DNA of 35,551 nucleotides from an uncultured Bacteroidales bacterium (GCA_937907165.1 CALCUH010000225.1:1-35551), one strand, 5' to 3'; counted from the first letter of the stretch, positions 1 through 8,352 are shown. A program made the numbers and translations. Notes: generated by a model from the letters alone, not told the origin.

Positions 1-438
1 AAAATCACTGAAATCAACATGATTTGAAGGGCCATAGGAAAGGAAGTTATCCCAGTCAAGCCATTTGAGGGTATATTTTCTTCCTTTCTCATAAGAATCA
101 TAATCAATAAGTGCGTTAATCTGGCTATCAATTTTAAGAATTTCTTCCATATCGTAGTCAGTGATACCCCTTTCCTTAAAGTAAGGTTCATACATACTTT
201 GCTGGAATTTAGGGTCATGCATATCCTGAATAGTATCTTTATTCAAAGAAACCACACCACCGTCGTTAAGGCTATAAATGTTGGATTCTACGTGGACTTT
301 GCTTTCAGGGAGCCCGTATTTTTTAGTAACAAGCGTTCTAATGTTAGCTTCTTTCTCTTCCGAATGGTCGAGAACATTAACATTCCAGATTACTCGTATT
401 TCACTGTTATTACCAACGTTAACTTTCTTTTTTGCCAT
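1..438 (-). CDS. N-terminal part of a phage-like SbcC/gp46-type recombination ATPase (runs off left edge)
   Basis: An ATG at 436-438 opens a frame that stays open for 146 codons to base 1, so the gene continues outside the window. The first ~118 residues are charged and not a domain I recognise. From about residue 119 the sequence turns into KWLDWDNFLSYGPSNHVDF, which matches the first beta strands of SbcC/Rad50/T4 gp46 ATPases, where an NFLSYG-type phrase sits just before the P-loop. The P-loop itself would lie just beyond the edge. In phages such proteins pair with a gp47/SbcD nuclease in recombination and DNA processing. A TATTTTCG sequence on the minus strand at 485-492 is a one-mismatch -7 element. 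Family assignment rests on the short match; the phage origin is inference. Confidence 0.55.
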   Translation of the reverse strand, partial: MAKKKVNVGNNSEIRVIWNVNVLDHSEEKEANIRTLVTKKYGLPESKVHVESNIYSLNDGGVVSLNKDTIQDMHDPKFQQSMYEPYFKERGITDYDMEEILKIDSQINALIDYDSYEKGRKYTLKWLDWDNFLSYGPSNHVDFSDF

Positions 439-518
439 TTTATTTTAAATTATATTTTTCTTATTCCATTTATTTTATAACACGCGAAAATAGTCTATTT
501 ATGTTTAAGCAGAAAATT

Positions 519-1109
519 TTAACGCATTTTTTTATTGACTTCCGCACAAACATCGTCCCATATTTCCCTCGGAAGGAAAAATCTCACATCCTTATCGTCC
601 AAAATCGAATTTCTGATGAAGGTGGAAGATATTTCAATCTGCGGCGCATGAGGCAACAATGTGACACGGTCGCTCCACCCGGAAGGGACCTCCGTTGAGC
701 CGTCCGCCCTAGGATAAACGACAATGCGATAATTCTCGAGAATCCATTCGTAACGGCGCCATCCCGCAAAGGAGAGCAGATTGTCGCCTCCCATCACCAA
801 AACAAATTCGCTGTCGGGTTCAAGAGAAGACAATCGTTGTAGCGTGTCGCAAGTGTAGGATGGCTTCGTCATGGAAAACTCCACATCCGAAACGGAAAAT
901 TTCGGATAATTTCCTATCGATCGTCTCACCCACTCCAAACGGATATCATCGTCAATCAGATTCTTATCTTGCTTAAACGGATTCTGTGGGGAAACAACAA
1001 AACGCACCTCATCCACACCACCGAACTCGGCGATGTAGTTTGCCAGCGCTAAATGCCCCATGTGAATAGGATTGAACGAGCCAAAAAACAATGCGACCTT
1101 TCTTTTCAT
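519..1109 (-). CDS. nadD: Nicotinate-nucleotide adenylyltransferase
   Basis: This 196-residue protein joins nicotinate mononucleotide and ATP to make deamido-NAD in NAD biosynthesis, in the cytoplasm. The nucleotidyltransferase signature GSFNPIHMGH lies at residues 10-19 and the second signature ISSTFIR at 160-166; both are intact. The length is normal for the family. The ATG overlaps the stop of gmk by four bases (1106-1109), indicating translational coupling in a yicC-gmk-nadD operon. It is the last gene of that unit; 81 bases separate it from the phage-like gene at the left edge, and I see no strong hairpin terminator in between. Confidence 0.95.
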   Translation of the reverse strand: MKRKVALFFGSFNPIHMGHLALANYIAEFGGVDEVRFVVSPQNPFKQDKNLIDDDIRLEWVRRSIGNYPKFSVSDVEFSMTKPSYTCDTLQRLSSLEPDSEFVLVMGGDNLLSFAGWRRYEWILENYRIVVYPRADGSTEVPSGWSDRVTLLPHAPQIEISSTFIRNSILDDKDVRFFLPREIWDDVCAEVNKKMR

Positions 1110-1675
1110 TGCTCCACGAACTCCTTCACGATTTTACGAATCAACGCCTTGGTCTGCTCCAAATCATCGTTCACGACAACTCGGTCATACCTATTTGCGA
1201 ACGTCATCTCGTAAGAGGCTTTCTGCACGCGGTCGTTTATCACCTCCATCGTGTCTGTCCCCCTATTAATCAAGCGCTCCCTCAACGTCTCTACCGATGG
1301 CGGCATGATGAAAACGGACATGGAATTATCACCGAACATCTTTTTGATGTTGCACCCGCCTGCCACGTCAACGTCAAACACGACGATGTTACCTTTGGAA
1401 TTTATTCTCTCGACCTCGCTTTTCAACGTGCCGTAATACTTATTCGTATAGACTTCCTCCCACTCTAAGAACTCTCCATCCGCAATTTTCTTACGGAACT
1501 CCTCAGGCGTTAGGAAATAATATTCAACACCATTCTTCTCCTCTCCTCTCGGACTGCGGCTTGTGGCTGAAATGGAGAACTCCAAACAGCCGAACTGCGT
1601 CATCAGATAGTTGATGAGCGTGGATTTGCCCGAACCTGAAGGGGCGGAAAAGATGATTACCTTACCTTTCTCCAT
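1106..1675 (-). CDS. gmk: Guanylate kinase
   Basis: A 189-residue guanylate kinase, which phosphorylates GMP to GDP with ATP. The P-loop APSGSGKST is at residues 11-19, followed by the GMP-binding region with SRSPRGEEKNGVEYYF, which is characteristic of the family, and the lid and C-terminal helices. The length is typical. It lies 13 bases after yicC and overlaps nadD by four bases. The yicC-gmk-nadD order is a compact housekeeping operon; YicC and Gmk are neighbours in many bacteria. Confidence 0.96.
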   Translation of the reverse strand: MEKGKVIIFSAPSGSGKSTLINYLMTQFGCLEFSISATSRSPRGEEKNGVEYYFLTPEEFRKKIADGEFLEWEEVYTNKYYGTLKSEVERINSKGNIVVFDVDVAGGCNIKKMFGDNSMSVFIMPPSVETLRERLINRGTDTMEVINDRVQKASYEMTFANRYDRVVVNDDLEQTKALIRKIVKEFVEQ

Positions 1676-1688
1676 GACTCATCACTAA

Positions 1689-2561
1689 TTAAAGCACATT
1701 CAACACTTGTTCCTTGATCTGCTCCAACTCGTCCTTCATCTTCACGACGATTTTCTGCATCTCGCTATGGTTGGACTTAGAGCCCAACGTGTTGATTTCC
1801 CTACCGATTTCCTGAGCGATGAAGCCTAACTTCTTTCCGCAGCTACCCTCGGCGTCCATTGTCTCCTCAAAATATTTGAGGTGTTGCGCCAAACGGTTCT
1901 TCTCCTCGTTGACATCCAACTTCTCAATATAATAAATCAGTTCCTGCTCGAAACGGTTCTTGTCGTAGTTCACGTCATCCAAGTTGCCGAGGTTTTCAAG
2001 AATACGAGCTTTGATCTTCTCTATACGTTCCTTCTCGAAAGGTTCGATTTGAGTCAAAAGATTTCTGATGTTCGCGATCTTAGCCTCAAAGACACGACGC
2101 AAAGACGCGCCCTCCTTGGTACGAAACTCCACCAAAGCGTCAACCGCCTTCGTGAAAGCCTCGCTCACACGGCTCCACTCCAATTCGTCCAATTCTTGGG
2201 ACTCCGTTTTTGTAGCCTCTGGCAAACGCAAAAGGACTGAGAACCAATCCTGCGGCAATGGAATGTGCAATTCCTGTGAAATGTTCTTGATTTGTTTGCA
2301 ATATGTTTGAATAACAGGTCCGTTCAACTGCAAAGAGCTCTCAGCCCCGATATTTTCCATGAATACTCCGAAATCGACCTTTCCGCGCTCAAGACGTTGA
2401 CTTACAATGTTTCTCAACTCCAAATCTTTTTCCCTATACATGCTAGGGATGCGAGACGAAAGGTCTAACTGTTTACTGTTCAGCGATTTAATCTCAATCG
2501 TAATTTTCTTGGTTCCAACGGTGCAAGTTGCCTTGCCGAACCCTGTCATTGATAATACCAT
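1689..2561 (-). CDS. yicC: YicC/YloC-family endoribonuclease
   Basis: A 290-residue protein of the YicC family. It begins MVLSMTGFGKA, the hallmark N-terminus of the YicC_N domain, and ends with the DUF1732 domain, where LGFIAQEIGREINTLGSK is strongly conserved in the family. E. coli YicC and B. subtilis YloC have been shown to be endoribonucleases; the same activity here is inferred by homology. It is the first gene of the yicC-gmk-nadD unit and has a good -7 promoter element about 30 bases upstream (2590-2597). It is divergent from tsaB. Confidence 0.93.
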   Translation of the reverse strand: MVLSMTGFGKATCTVGTKKITIEIKSLNSKQLDLSSRIPSMYREKDLELRNIVSQRLERGKVDFGVFMENIGAESSLQLNGPVIQTYCKQIKNISQELHIPLPQDWFSVLLRLPEATKTESQELDELEWSRVSEAFTKAVDALVEFRTKEGASLRRVFEAKIANIRNLLTQIEPFEKERIEKIKARILENLGNLDDVNYDKNRFEQELIYYIEKLDVNEEKNRLAQHLKYFEETMDAEGSCGKKLGFIAQEIGREINTLGSKSNHSEMQKIVVKMKDELEQIKEQVLNVL

Positions 2562-2589
2562 ATTCTTATTTCTTTGAAAATTAACAATG

Positions 2590-2597
2590 CAAATATA
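2590..2597 (-). promoter_or_regulatory. Bacteroidota-type -7 element for yicC-gmk-nadD
   Basis: The minus strand reads TATATTTG, a perfect match to the Bacteroidota housekeeping -7 consensus TAnnTTTG, about 29 bases upstream of the yicC ATG. No convincing TTTG -33 element is visible at the usual distance, so the site is called on the -7 box and its position only. Confidence 0.5.
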
Positions 2598-2713
2598 TTG
2601 ATAAAATTGTTTTATTTGTCATTTTGCGACATATCTTTTCGGAAAAGATGAATCCTCTCTAACGAAATTCTATATTATCACGGAAATATTTTTCTTAAGA
2701 CCTACAAATAATG

Positions 2714-2721
2714 TAATTTCG
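2714..2721 (+). promoter_or_regulatory. Possible -7 element for tsaB
   Basis: TAATTTCG differs by one base from TAnnTTTG and lies 27 bases before the tsaB ATG in the divergent intergenic region. The -33 position is only T-rich. This is weak evidence. Confidence 0.3.
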
Positions 2722-2747
2722 CGTCACGTTTCAAATATTGGTTTGAT

Positions 2748-3446
2748 ATGGCGAATATTATTTTGATTGACACGGCGACAGAAGTCTGCTCCGTGGCGCT
2801 CTCCGCAAACGGGGAAATCACATGGCACAAGGAAAATTTCGAGGGGATGGCTCATTCCGTCCTCTTGGCGAAATATCTTCAGGAGCTGACGGAACACATG
2901 AAGTCGGCTTCCATCAAGGCGGACGCAGTGGCGGTCAGCTGCGGTCCAGGCTCCTATACGGGCTTACGCATCGGCGTCTCCACCGCCAAAGGTATTTGTT
3001 TCGGTGCAGGCATTCCGCTGATGGCCGTCAACACACTCAAGGTGATGACCCAAGGCTACATTAACCGATTCGGCGAACCGGACGACTCCACATGGCTCTG
3101 TCCGATGATCGATGCCAGAAGAATGGAGGTCTACACGGCTTTCTTCGACAAGACTCTGAACCTAAAGAGGGAGATTTCCGCGGACATCATCGACGAAAAT
3201 TCCTATGCGGATATTCTCGCCGACAAAAAAATCGTATGTTTCGGTAATGGGGCGACGAAATGCAAGGAAACCCTCACCCACCCTAACGTCTCTTTCGTCG
3301 ACGGCATCAGTCCGTTGGCGTCCGACATGGCAAAACTTGCTGAAGAGTGTTTCGCCAAGAAAGAGTTCCAAGACGTGGCCTATTTCGAGCCTTTCTATCT
3401 GAAGGAGTTTGTCGCTACAGTCAGCAAAAACAAATTCGGGATTTAA
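2748..3446 (+). CDS. tsaB: tRNA threonylcarbamoyladenosine biosynthesis protein TsaB
   Basis: A 232-residue TsaB. It works with TsaD and TsaE to form N6-threonylcarbamoyladenosine at position 37 of ANN-decoding tRNAs, in the cytoplasm. The N-terminal IDTATEVCSVAL strand and the central GPGSYTGLRIG motif (about residues 66-76) followed by AKG are typical of this actin-like ASKHA fold. The length fits the family. It is the only plus-strand gene in the window that I accept. It is monocistronic, ending 24 bases before a strong hairpin terminator. Confidence 0.95.
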   Translation: MANIILIDTATEVCSVALSANGEITWHKENFEGMAHSVLLAKYLQELTEHMKSASIKADAVAVSCGPGSYTGLRIGVSTAKGICFGAGIPLMAVNTLKVMTQGYINRFGEPDDSTWLCPMIDARRMEVYTAFFDKTLNLKREISADIIDENSYADILADKKIVCFGNGATKCKETLTHPNVSFVDGISPLASDMAKLAEECFAKKEFQDVAYFEPFYLKEFVATVSKNKFGI

Positions 3447-3470
3447 TCGTCGGGATTCACCCGTTCAAAT

Positions 3471-3516
3471 AAAAAGGGTGCGCCGGTTCTTGTTGTGAAC
3501 CGACGCACCCTTTTTT
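3471..3516. terminator. Bidirectional hairpin terminator between tsaB and the convergent lipoprotein gene
   Basis: Arms at 3471-3489 and 3497-3515 form a 19-base stem with one mismatch (a G-U wobble when read on the minus strand) and a 7-base loop, with an A run on the left and a T run on the right. It can end tsaB on the plus strand and the convergent gene at 3584-4450 on the minus strand. Confidence 0.9.
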
Positions 3517-3583
3517 CGTACTGCATTCTAAAAAATTCCCGCTCGGATGTCGTTCTTATGAATCGCTATTCACAAAAACATTT

Positions 3584-4450
3584 CTAACGACAACCCACAA
3601 TCGGACCATGATCAATCCAAAGAATCTTTGCGTCAGGCTTAATGGAAGATCCATCTTCCGGTCTATAATCATGGGCTCCCTCTTTTTTCCCCTGCTCCGT
3701 CAAATCCTCTTCGGAAAATCTAAACACTGTATACGGAAGCTCTTTCACCGATATCCTGACATCCTCAAACCCCTCTATATTCGCATCGTTGTAATAAAAT
3801 TTGATGTCCGAATAATTTTTCCGCAAATCGGCGAAACAGGAGTTCACACCGATTCCCTCTTTCGTTTTGAAAGAGGTATCATGCAATTCGATGTAACCAA
3901 TGGAATCTCTCACATAATAGCCAGTATTGTTCGGAGATTCCACATACAAATACCTGTCACTTCCCGCACAAACAGTCGTATCCTCAACCATCTTGTAGAC
4001 GATGGTCATGTATCCGCCAGCAGGATTGCTCAAGACACGGCCACCCATTGCGCCACCGTCATAATATTTAGCCTCGGGACTCTCCTCCTCACCAAAACCA
4101 TACCATCGAGGAAGTGCGCCAATCGTATCATCTAGTCCGAAATAACCGACCGCATCCGCCGTAATCAGAAAAGAATCACGCACGCAGCGAACCAACCGAA
4201 AACTATCAACCTCCAATTGCCGCTCAATTCCGACTTCCACTTGCGACACATCACATTTGTAATCCGACACCACCACTTGTCGTCCAGTCCCCATAGAATC
4301 GGATGACATCCTATTGGGTTGTTCGCTTGATTGGCAAGCGAACAAGACAGTCAAAAAAACAAGGGGTAAAAAATATCCAACTGACAAGCTGGATTTCATA
4401 AAAGAAGTATTTTTCAAAAACGATAACATATAAATATCATCACTTATCAA
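3584..4450 (-). CDS. Uncharacterised lipoprotein
   Basis: The longest frame is 288 residues, but the likely start is the methionine at codon 18 (base 4399). From there a short charged N-terminus, a hydrophobic stretch and the lipobox LFAC (Cys at residue 39 of the long frame, 22 from the internal start) give a normal lipoprotein signal. A serine-rich linker follows and then about 230 residues rich in Asp, Tyr and Val. I recognise no catalytic motif or named domain. It sits alone between two terminators (3471-3516 and 4481-4524), so it appears to be its own transcription unit just downstream of the polysaccharide locus. A role in that locus is not shown by the sequence. Confidence 0.75.
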   Translation of the reverse strand: MISDDIYMLSFLKNTSFMKSSLSVGYFLPLVFLTVLFACQSSEQPNRMSSDSMGTGRQVVVSDYKCDVSQVEVGIERQLEVDSFRLVRCVRDSFLITADAVGYFGLDDTIGALPRWYGFGEEESPEAKYYDGGAMGGRVLSNPAGGYMTIVYKMVEDTTVCAGSDRYLYVESPNNTGYYVRDSIGYIELHDTSFKTKEGIGVNSCFADLRKNYSDIKFYYNDANIEGFEDVRISVKELPYTVFRFSEEDLTEQGKKEGAHDYRPEDGSSIKPDAKILWIDHGPIVGCR

Positions 4451-4480
4451 ACTAAATATCCGTATTTTCCCAAAGCTTAC

Positions 4481-4524
4481 AAAAAAGAGGGCGTTGCAAC
4501 TTCGATAGTTATAACACCCTCTTT
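4481..4524 (-). terminator. Hairpin terminator at the downstream end of the polysaccharide locus
   Basis: Read on the minus strand, AAAGAGGGTGTT pairs with AACGCCCTCTTT (one G-U pair) across a loop of about 20 bases that can itself pair partly, followed at once by a run of six T. It lies 40 bases after the stop of the glycosyltransferase at 4564-5694. Confidence 0.8.
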
Positions 4525-4563
4525 CTATATTGTTTCTTAAAGATTTTCCGGGACCGGATGATA

Positions 4564-5694
4564 TCAGATATTCCTATAGACTTCGCATACTTGCTCTGCA
4601 ATTTGGCGCCACTGGTACTTATCCAAATCATAGGTAACCCTACTTCCGGCGCCTTGCGACAAAAGTTGTTCCAATTTAGCGGATAGTAAATCCACATCAC
4701 CCACGTGATAATAATTCTCCTGTGGTAAATTGACCTCCAAATTCGCAGGAATGTCACTAACAATGACAGGCAACTTATAACTCATCGCCTCCAACAATGC
4801 AATCGGCAATCCCTCATGGGAAGAAGGCAAAACATAACAGCTTGCGTGAGTCAATAAAGAATGTAATTTCTTTCCCTTGACGAAACCCGTCAAGACCACT
4901 CCATTCTCTTTGGCCATTCGTTTAAGCCCAAGCGAATAATCATCCTCGAAATCGGTATCGCCCGCCAATACAAGTTTGATATTGCTTCCCGGATTCCTCA
5001 ATTTATATTTCGCAAAAGCCTCCACTAAATGGTGCAGGTTCTTTTCCGGCACAAACCGGCACATTCCCAAAACATAAGACTCTGGCTCAATGCCTAGCTC
5101 GGAAAAATATTCCGGGAAATCGACGAAATCGGCATCAGGGACACCGTTATGAATCAAATGGACACGTTTCGTCCTATTATATTTTTGTGCGATAAGATTC
5201 TTTATTACATTAGAGATGACAATCACATCATCCGCAAAAAGGCATCCCATCCGTTCACCGAATTTTAACATTGTTTTTGCGGCGAAGCCCCACTTATCAC
5301 GATCATAATCAGGACCATGGTGAGTAAACACCACCTTCATCCCCCGCAATTTAGCATAAGGAACCAATATTGCCGGACCGATGGCGTGGATGTGCAAAAT
5401 CTCAGCACCTAACTTTTTCGCCGTATTGATAGCTCTGAACGTATGGATAATCGCCTCGAAGGATTTCTTCTTAGGAGAAGGAACACTCACAAGCTTCACA
5501 CCGTTCCATTCGGGAATCTCCTCTTTCAGATAATTTGAACGACAAATCACCGTAACGTCATATCCTTTTTTCGACACCAAAGGAAACAACTCCTCGCAAT
5601 GAGTCTCAACACCACCCATCACATTAGGAATTCCACGTGTTCCCGTAACAACGATTTTGTTCAAATTTGCCATCGAGATGCTACTCTTCTCCAA
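4564..5694 (-). CDS. Family 4 glycosyltransferase with DUF1972 N-terminal domain
   Basis: A GT-B fold glycosyltransferase of 376 residues. The N-terminal part has GTRGIPNVMGGVE (residues 18-30), the signature of the DUF1972 domain seen in rhamnosyltransferase-like enzymes of capsule loci. The C-terminal part is a family 4 domain with RFVPEKNL (213-220) and an E-x7-E pair (Glu294 and Glu302) in EGLPIALLEAM. It should transfer one sugar from a nucleotide donor to the growing lipid-linked repeat unit on the inner face of the membrane; donor and linkage cannot be read. The ATG at 5694 starts one base after the radical SAM stop, but MANLNKIV (codon 8) is an equally good start. It is the last gene of the locus. 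Confidence 0.88.
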   Translation of the reverse strand: MEKSSISMANLNKIVVTGTRGIPNVMGGVETHCEELFPLVSKKGYDVTVICRSNYLKEEIPEWNGVKLVSVPSPKKKSFEAIIHTFRAINTAKKLGAEILHIHAIGPAILVPYAKLRGMKVVFTHHGPDYDRDKWGFAAKTMLKFGERMGCLFADDVIVISNVIKNLIAQKYNRTKRVHLIHNGVPDADFVDFPEYFSELGIEPESYVLGMCRFVPEKNLHHLVEAFAKYKLRNPGSNIKLVLAGDTDFEDDYSLGLKRMAKENGVVLTGFVKGKKLHSLLTHASCYVLPSSHEGLPIALLEAMSYKLPVIVSDIPANLEVNLPQENYYHVGDVDLLSAKLEQLLSQGAGSRVTYDLDKYQWRQIAEQVCEVYRNI

Positions 5695-5695
5695 C

Positions 5696-6925
5696 CTACT
5701 TTATTTCAATATCACGGTCCGTCTCTGCGATTGTAGCCTCATATCCTTGACCAGCCACATCAGCATTCACGATATCCTCTCCCCTTTTGCCTTTCAAAGC
5801 TTCCAAAGAGTCGTCGGACAAACCATTATTAATCTCTGCGTTTAAATCACATGTGGAAAGCTTGTCAAGATCCTCCTTCGTCACCTTTCCATCACGGTAA
5901 TCACAGCAAATCTGATTCTCGTACATAGAGTATTTCATACCCAACAGACTCTTTATCTTATGTTTCAAGACCCATAAGGCAGGTTTTTGGATATATTTGC
6001 GCATGGCAGGAGAGACAGAACCGATCATCCAGCAATTACGATTACAGCAACGAACCTTCTTTCTGACAACCTCCGCTTCCGGTGAGTTCCATAACTCATC
6101 CCACGTCTGGGTATTAAGATTACCCATCACCTCCTTATCCTTAGTACCATTACAAGGCATCACATCACCATAAGGATCGATGAAGAAAGTATCGAAAGAC
6201 ATATCACAAGGCAAAAGTCTGTTTTGCCCGTATATATAATTGATCAAACCATGATTGAAATAAGCGCGGAACCACTTCTTAGGGCTATTGCTACAAAGCA
6301 ACTCATTCACAAGGTTCTCAAAGTTCTGAGCCACCATCGGACGGTCCTTGATGATGTTCTTAGCCTCAACGAAATAGAAAGAATTATGCAATGAAGCGGT
6401 AGCGAACTCCATTCCCATCTCATTGGAAATCTGATACAAAGGAACCAAATCAGGTGCGTTCTTGTCCTGAACGGTCATACCGAAACCGACATCCTTCATA
6501 CCCATTTCACGGAGTTTCTTCAACGTCGTATATCCTCGCTGATAACCATCATTCAATCCCCTAATCTCATTGTTCGTCTGTTCCAAACCTTCAATGGATA
6601 TACGAATACCGATTTGAGGGAATTCCTTGCAAAGGTCAATGATGCGGTCCGTAAAGAAACCGTTCGTTGAAATCACGATTCGATCGCTCAGTTTATACAA
6701 CTCCCTGACAATATCCTTCAAATCCGTACGAATGAAAGGTTCTCCTCCCGTAATATTGGTAAAATACATTCGAGGGAGTTTCTTAATCGTCTCAATGGAT
6801 ATTTCCTCCTCCGCCTTTGAAGGCGCTTTATACCTATTGCACATAGAGCAACGAGCGTTGCATCTATATGTCACGATAACCGTTCCGTTTAGTTTTTTTT
6901 CTGCCATAATTAAATTGTCAGACAA
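5696..6925 (-). CDS. Radical SAM protein with SPASM-like C-terminal cluster region
   Basis: A 409-residue radical SAM enzyme. Cys22, Cys26 and Cys29 form the CxxxCxxC motif for the 4Fe-4S cluster that cleaves S-adenosylmethionine, and TGGEPF follows for SAM binding. The middle and C-terminal part has more cysteines (PCDMSFDTFFIDPYGDVMPC, then VRCCNRNCW), the layout of a SPASM or twitch region with further clusters. The last ~90 residues are an acidic tail without a domain I know. The likely true start is MAEKKLNG at codon 7. It lies in a polysaccharide locus, next to a glycosyltransferase, with no peptide-precursor gene nearby, so a sugar or lipid-linked substrate is inferred, but the reaction is unknown. 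Confidence 0.85.
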   Translation of the reverse strand: MSDNLIMAEKKLNGTVIVTYRCNARCSMCNRYKAPSKAEEEISIETIKKLPRMYFTNITGGEPFIRTDLKDIVRELYKLSDRIVISTNGFFTDRIIDLCKEFPQIGIRISIEGLEQTNNEIRGLNDGYQRGYTTLKKLREMGMKDVGFGMTVQDKNAPDLVPLYQISNEMGMEFATASLHNSFYFVEAKNIIKDRPMVAQNFENLVNELLCSNSPKKWFRAYFNHGLINYIYGQNRLLPCDMSFDTFFIDPYGDVMPCNGTKDKEVMGNLNTQTWDELWNSPEAEVVRKKVRCCNRNCWMIGSVSPAMRKYIQKPALWVLKHKIKSLLGMKYSMYENQICCDYRDGKVTKEDLDKLSTCDLNAEINNGLSDDSLEALKGKRGEDIVNADVAGQGYEATIAETDRDIEIK

Positions 6926-6951
6926 ATTACTCTTTGCATATGTTTCAAACG

Positions 6952-6959
6952 CGAAGATA
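6952..6959 (-). promoter_or_regulatory. Possible -7 element for the radical SAM gene
   Basis: The minus strand reads TATCTTCG, one mismatch from TAnnTTTG, about 27 bases upstream of the long start of the radical SAM gene. No clear -33 element was seen. It would let the last two genes of the locus be transcribed separately. Confidence 0.3.
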
Positions 6960-7038
6960 CACTTTTCGTAGGACAGAATGCCGAAAGATTCGAATTATTT
7001 GATTGAGAAACTGATCGAAAAATCATGAAAGCATCTTT

Positions 7039-7281
7039 TCATCGAGCGTCCTTTCTAATTTTTCTTCTTTCAATAAGCTGAAGGACAAGAGGTTCTATCA
7101 TACTTTTCCATACCCAAGAAAAAGCGATGGCACCTGATATCGTCAAAATGAAAGTCACAACAAATAACATATCTTTGTTTGAAACGACACGTTCAAGATG
7201 CAGATATTCGACAACCCTAAAAAAGAGCATATGACAAAGATATATAACGAGTCCTATCTTCCCCCTATTATTGGGCTCATA
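7039..7281 (-). pseudogene. C-terminal remnant of an acyltransferase-3 family membrane protein
   Basis: Reading on from a TAA at 7282-7284, the frame encodes about 80 residues beginning YEPNNRGKIGLVIYLCHMLF and then two hydrophobic segments, ending in a charged tail. The GKIGLVIYLCHM phrase matches the last conserved motif of OafA/YrhL acyltransferases (compare GNISYEVYLSHG in the intact gene just upstream). The other ~250 residues of such a protein are missing. A frame starting at the internal ATG (7230) would encode 63 residues and is unlikely to work alone. It is not a broken end of the gene at 7315-8352, which has its own complete C-terminus, so it is a relic of a second acyltransferase. 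Confidence 0.7.
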
Positions 7282-7314
7282 TTAAATGATTATACAAGAA
7301 TGGATTGCACCATA

Positions 7315-8352
7315 TCACTTCTTTCTCAACTGATTCACAATGGGATTTCCCACATAATGTACTATTGTAGATAATACGAATGTGCAAACAATGGTTAGGA
7401 ATATATGAATACCAGACTCAAGATGAGGAAAATAATGTGCCAACAATCCCATTATCACGCCATGTGAAAGATACACCTCGTAAGAAATGTTTCCTAACCA
7501 TTGACTGACAGGATTGCATCCTATATTCATTCTGCATGTGCTTGTAAAAAGCAACAATAGTAATACAAATCCCAATACAATTTTCAGAAGGTATGCTCCC
7601 AAAAAATAAACAAATTTAAACTTCAAGTATGCTACTCCAAGTACAATTCCAAGTATGAAGAGAACAAGGACTTTCGCATATTGATGTTTGTTCATCCACG
7701 CCACAACATTATCAAAATATCTGTAGAGCAAGACTCCCCAAACAAGCCCCATACGTTCAAAGCACCAGCCAGATTGAGAACTTAACTCAGCATCTGTAAA
7801 GAAATACAAGCATAGGCTACTCACTACAACACCACCTATCAACAAACAATCCGCCCAAAACTTCTTCTCCGGGAAAAATAATTTATGCATCCATTCTACG
7901 ACATAGAACCATGCACACCATTGTAACAAGACTACAATATAAGAGTTAATATTTAATAATGCTATAATATTGAATTCTGAATTCCATAGCGTCTTAAATC
8001 CCACATTTACGATGTTAATCAACAAGCAAGGAATCAATAAAGCTAATAATCGATTACGCCAAAAACTTTTTAAATACTTACTTTTCTTTTCTACACTCAG
8101 CATCATCCCATATGCAGAAACAAGAAAAAAGAACGTCACACATACATAGGCAAAACAACCGATCGTATCTTGAACTTTATTTCCATAGGCAGGCCAGACA
8201 TGAACATATATAACAATGATACTAGCAAGCCCTTTTAGTACATTAGTGTATGTCTTATCAAAAAACGAATTCTTTTGCGACTTCACATTGATCAGAAGAC
8301 TTAATCCTCCTAATAGTGGCGCCAACAATGACAATATACAAGTTAGTAACAT
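7315..8352 (-). CDS. Acyltransferase-3 family (OafA/YrhL-like) membrane O-acyltransferase
   Basis: A 345-residue protein with about ten hydrophobic segments. The first conserved block, LKGLASIIVIYVHVWP (His in the second transmembrane region), and the last, WLGNISYEVYLSHG, are those of the acyltransferase-3 family. These enzymes move an acyl group, usually acetyl from acetyl-CoA, across or at the inner membrane onto sugars of O-antigen, capsule or other envelope glycans. The start at 8352 gives a natural N-terminal membrane segment. It lies next to the relic of a similar gene at 7039-7281. The target sugar is unknown. Confidence 0.87.
   Translation of the reverse strand: MLLTCILSLLAPLLGGLSLLINVKSQKNSFFDKTYTNVLKGLASIIVIYVHVWPAYGNKVQDTIGCFAYVCVTFFFLVSAYGMMLSVEKKSKYLKSFWRNRLLALLIPCLLINIVNVGFKTLWNSEFNIIALLNINSYIVVLLQWCAWFYVVEWMHKLFFPEKKFWADCLLIGGVVVSSLCLYFFTDAELSSQSGWCFERMGLVWGVLLYRYFDNVVAWMNKHQYAKVLVLFILGIVLGVAYLKFKFVYFLGAYLLKIVLGFVLLLLLFTSTCRMNIGCNPVSQWLGNISYEVYLSHGVIMGLLAHYFPHLESGIHIFLTIVCTFVLSTIVHYVGNPIVNQLRKK

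Noticed and set aside
3608..4135. Open frame of 175 codons on the plus strand
   Set aside because: It lies antisense to the lipoprotein gene, has no domain signs, and faces out of the terminator; a shadow frame.
7023..7042. Hairpin ATGAAA/TTTCAT after the acyltransferase relic as a terminator
   Set aside because: The stem is only six A+T-rich pairs and partly overlaps the end of the relic; too weak to call.
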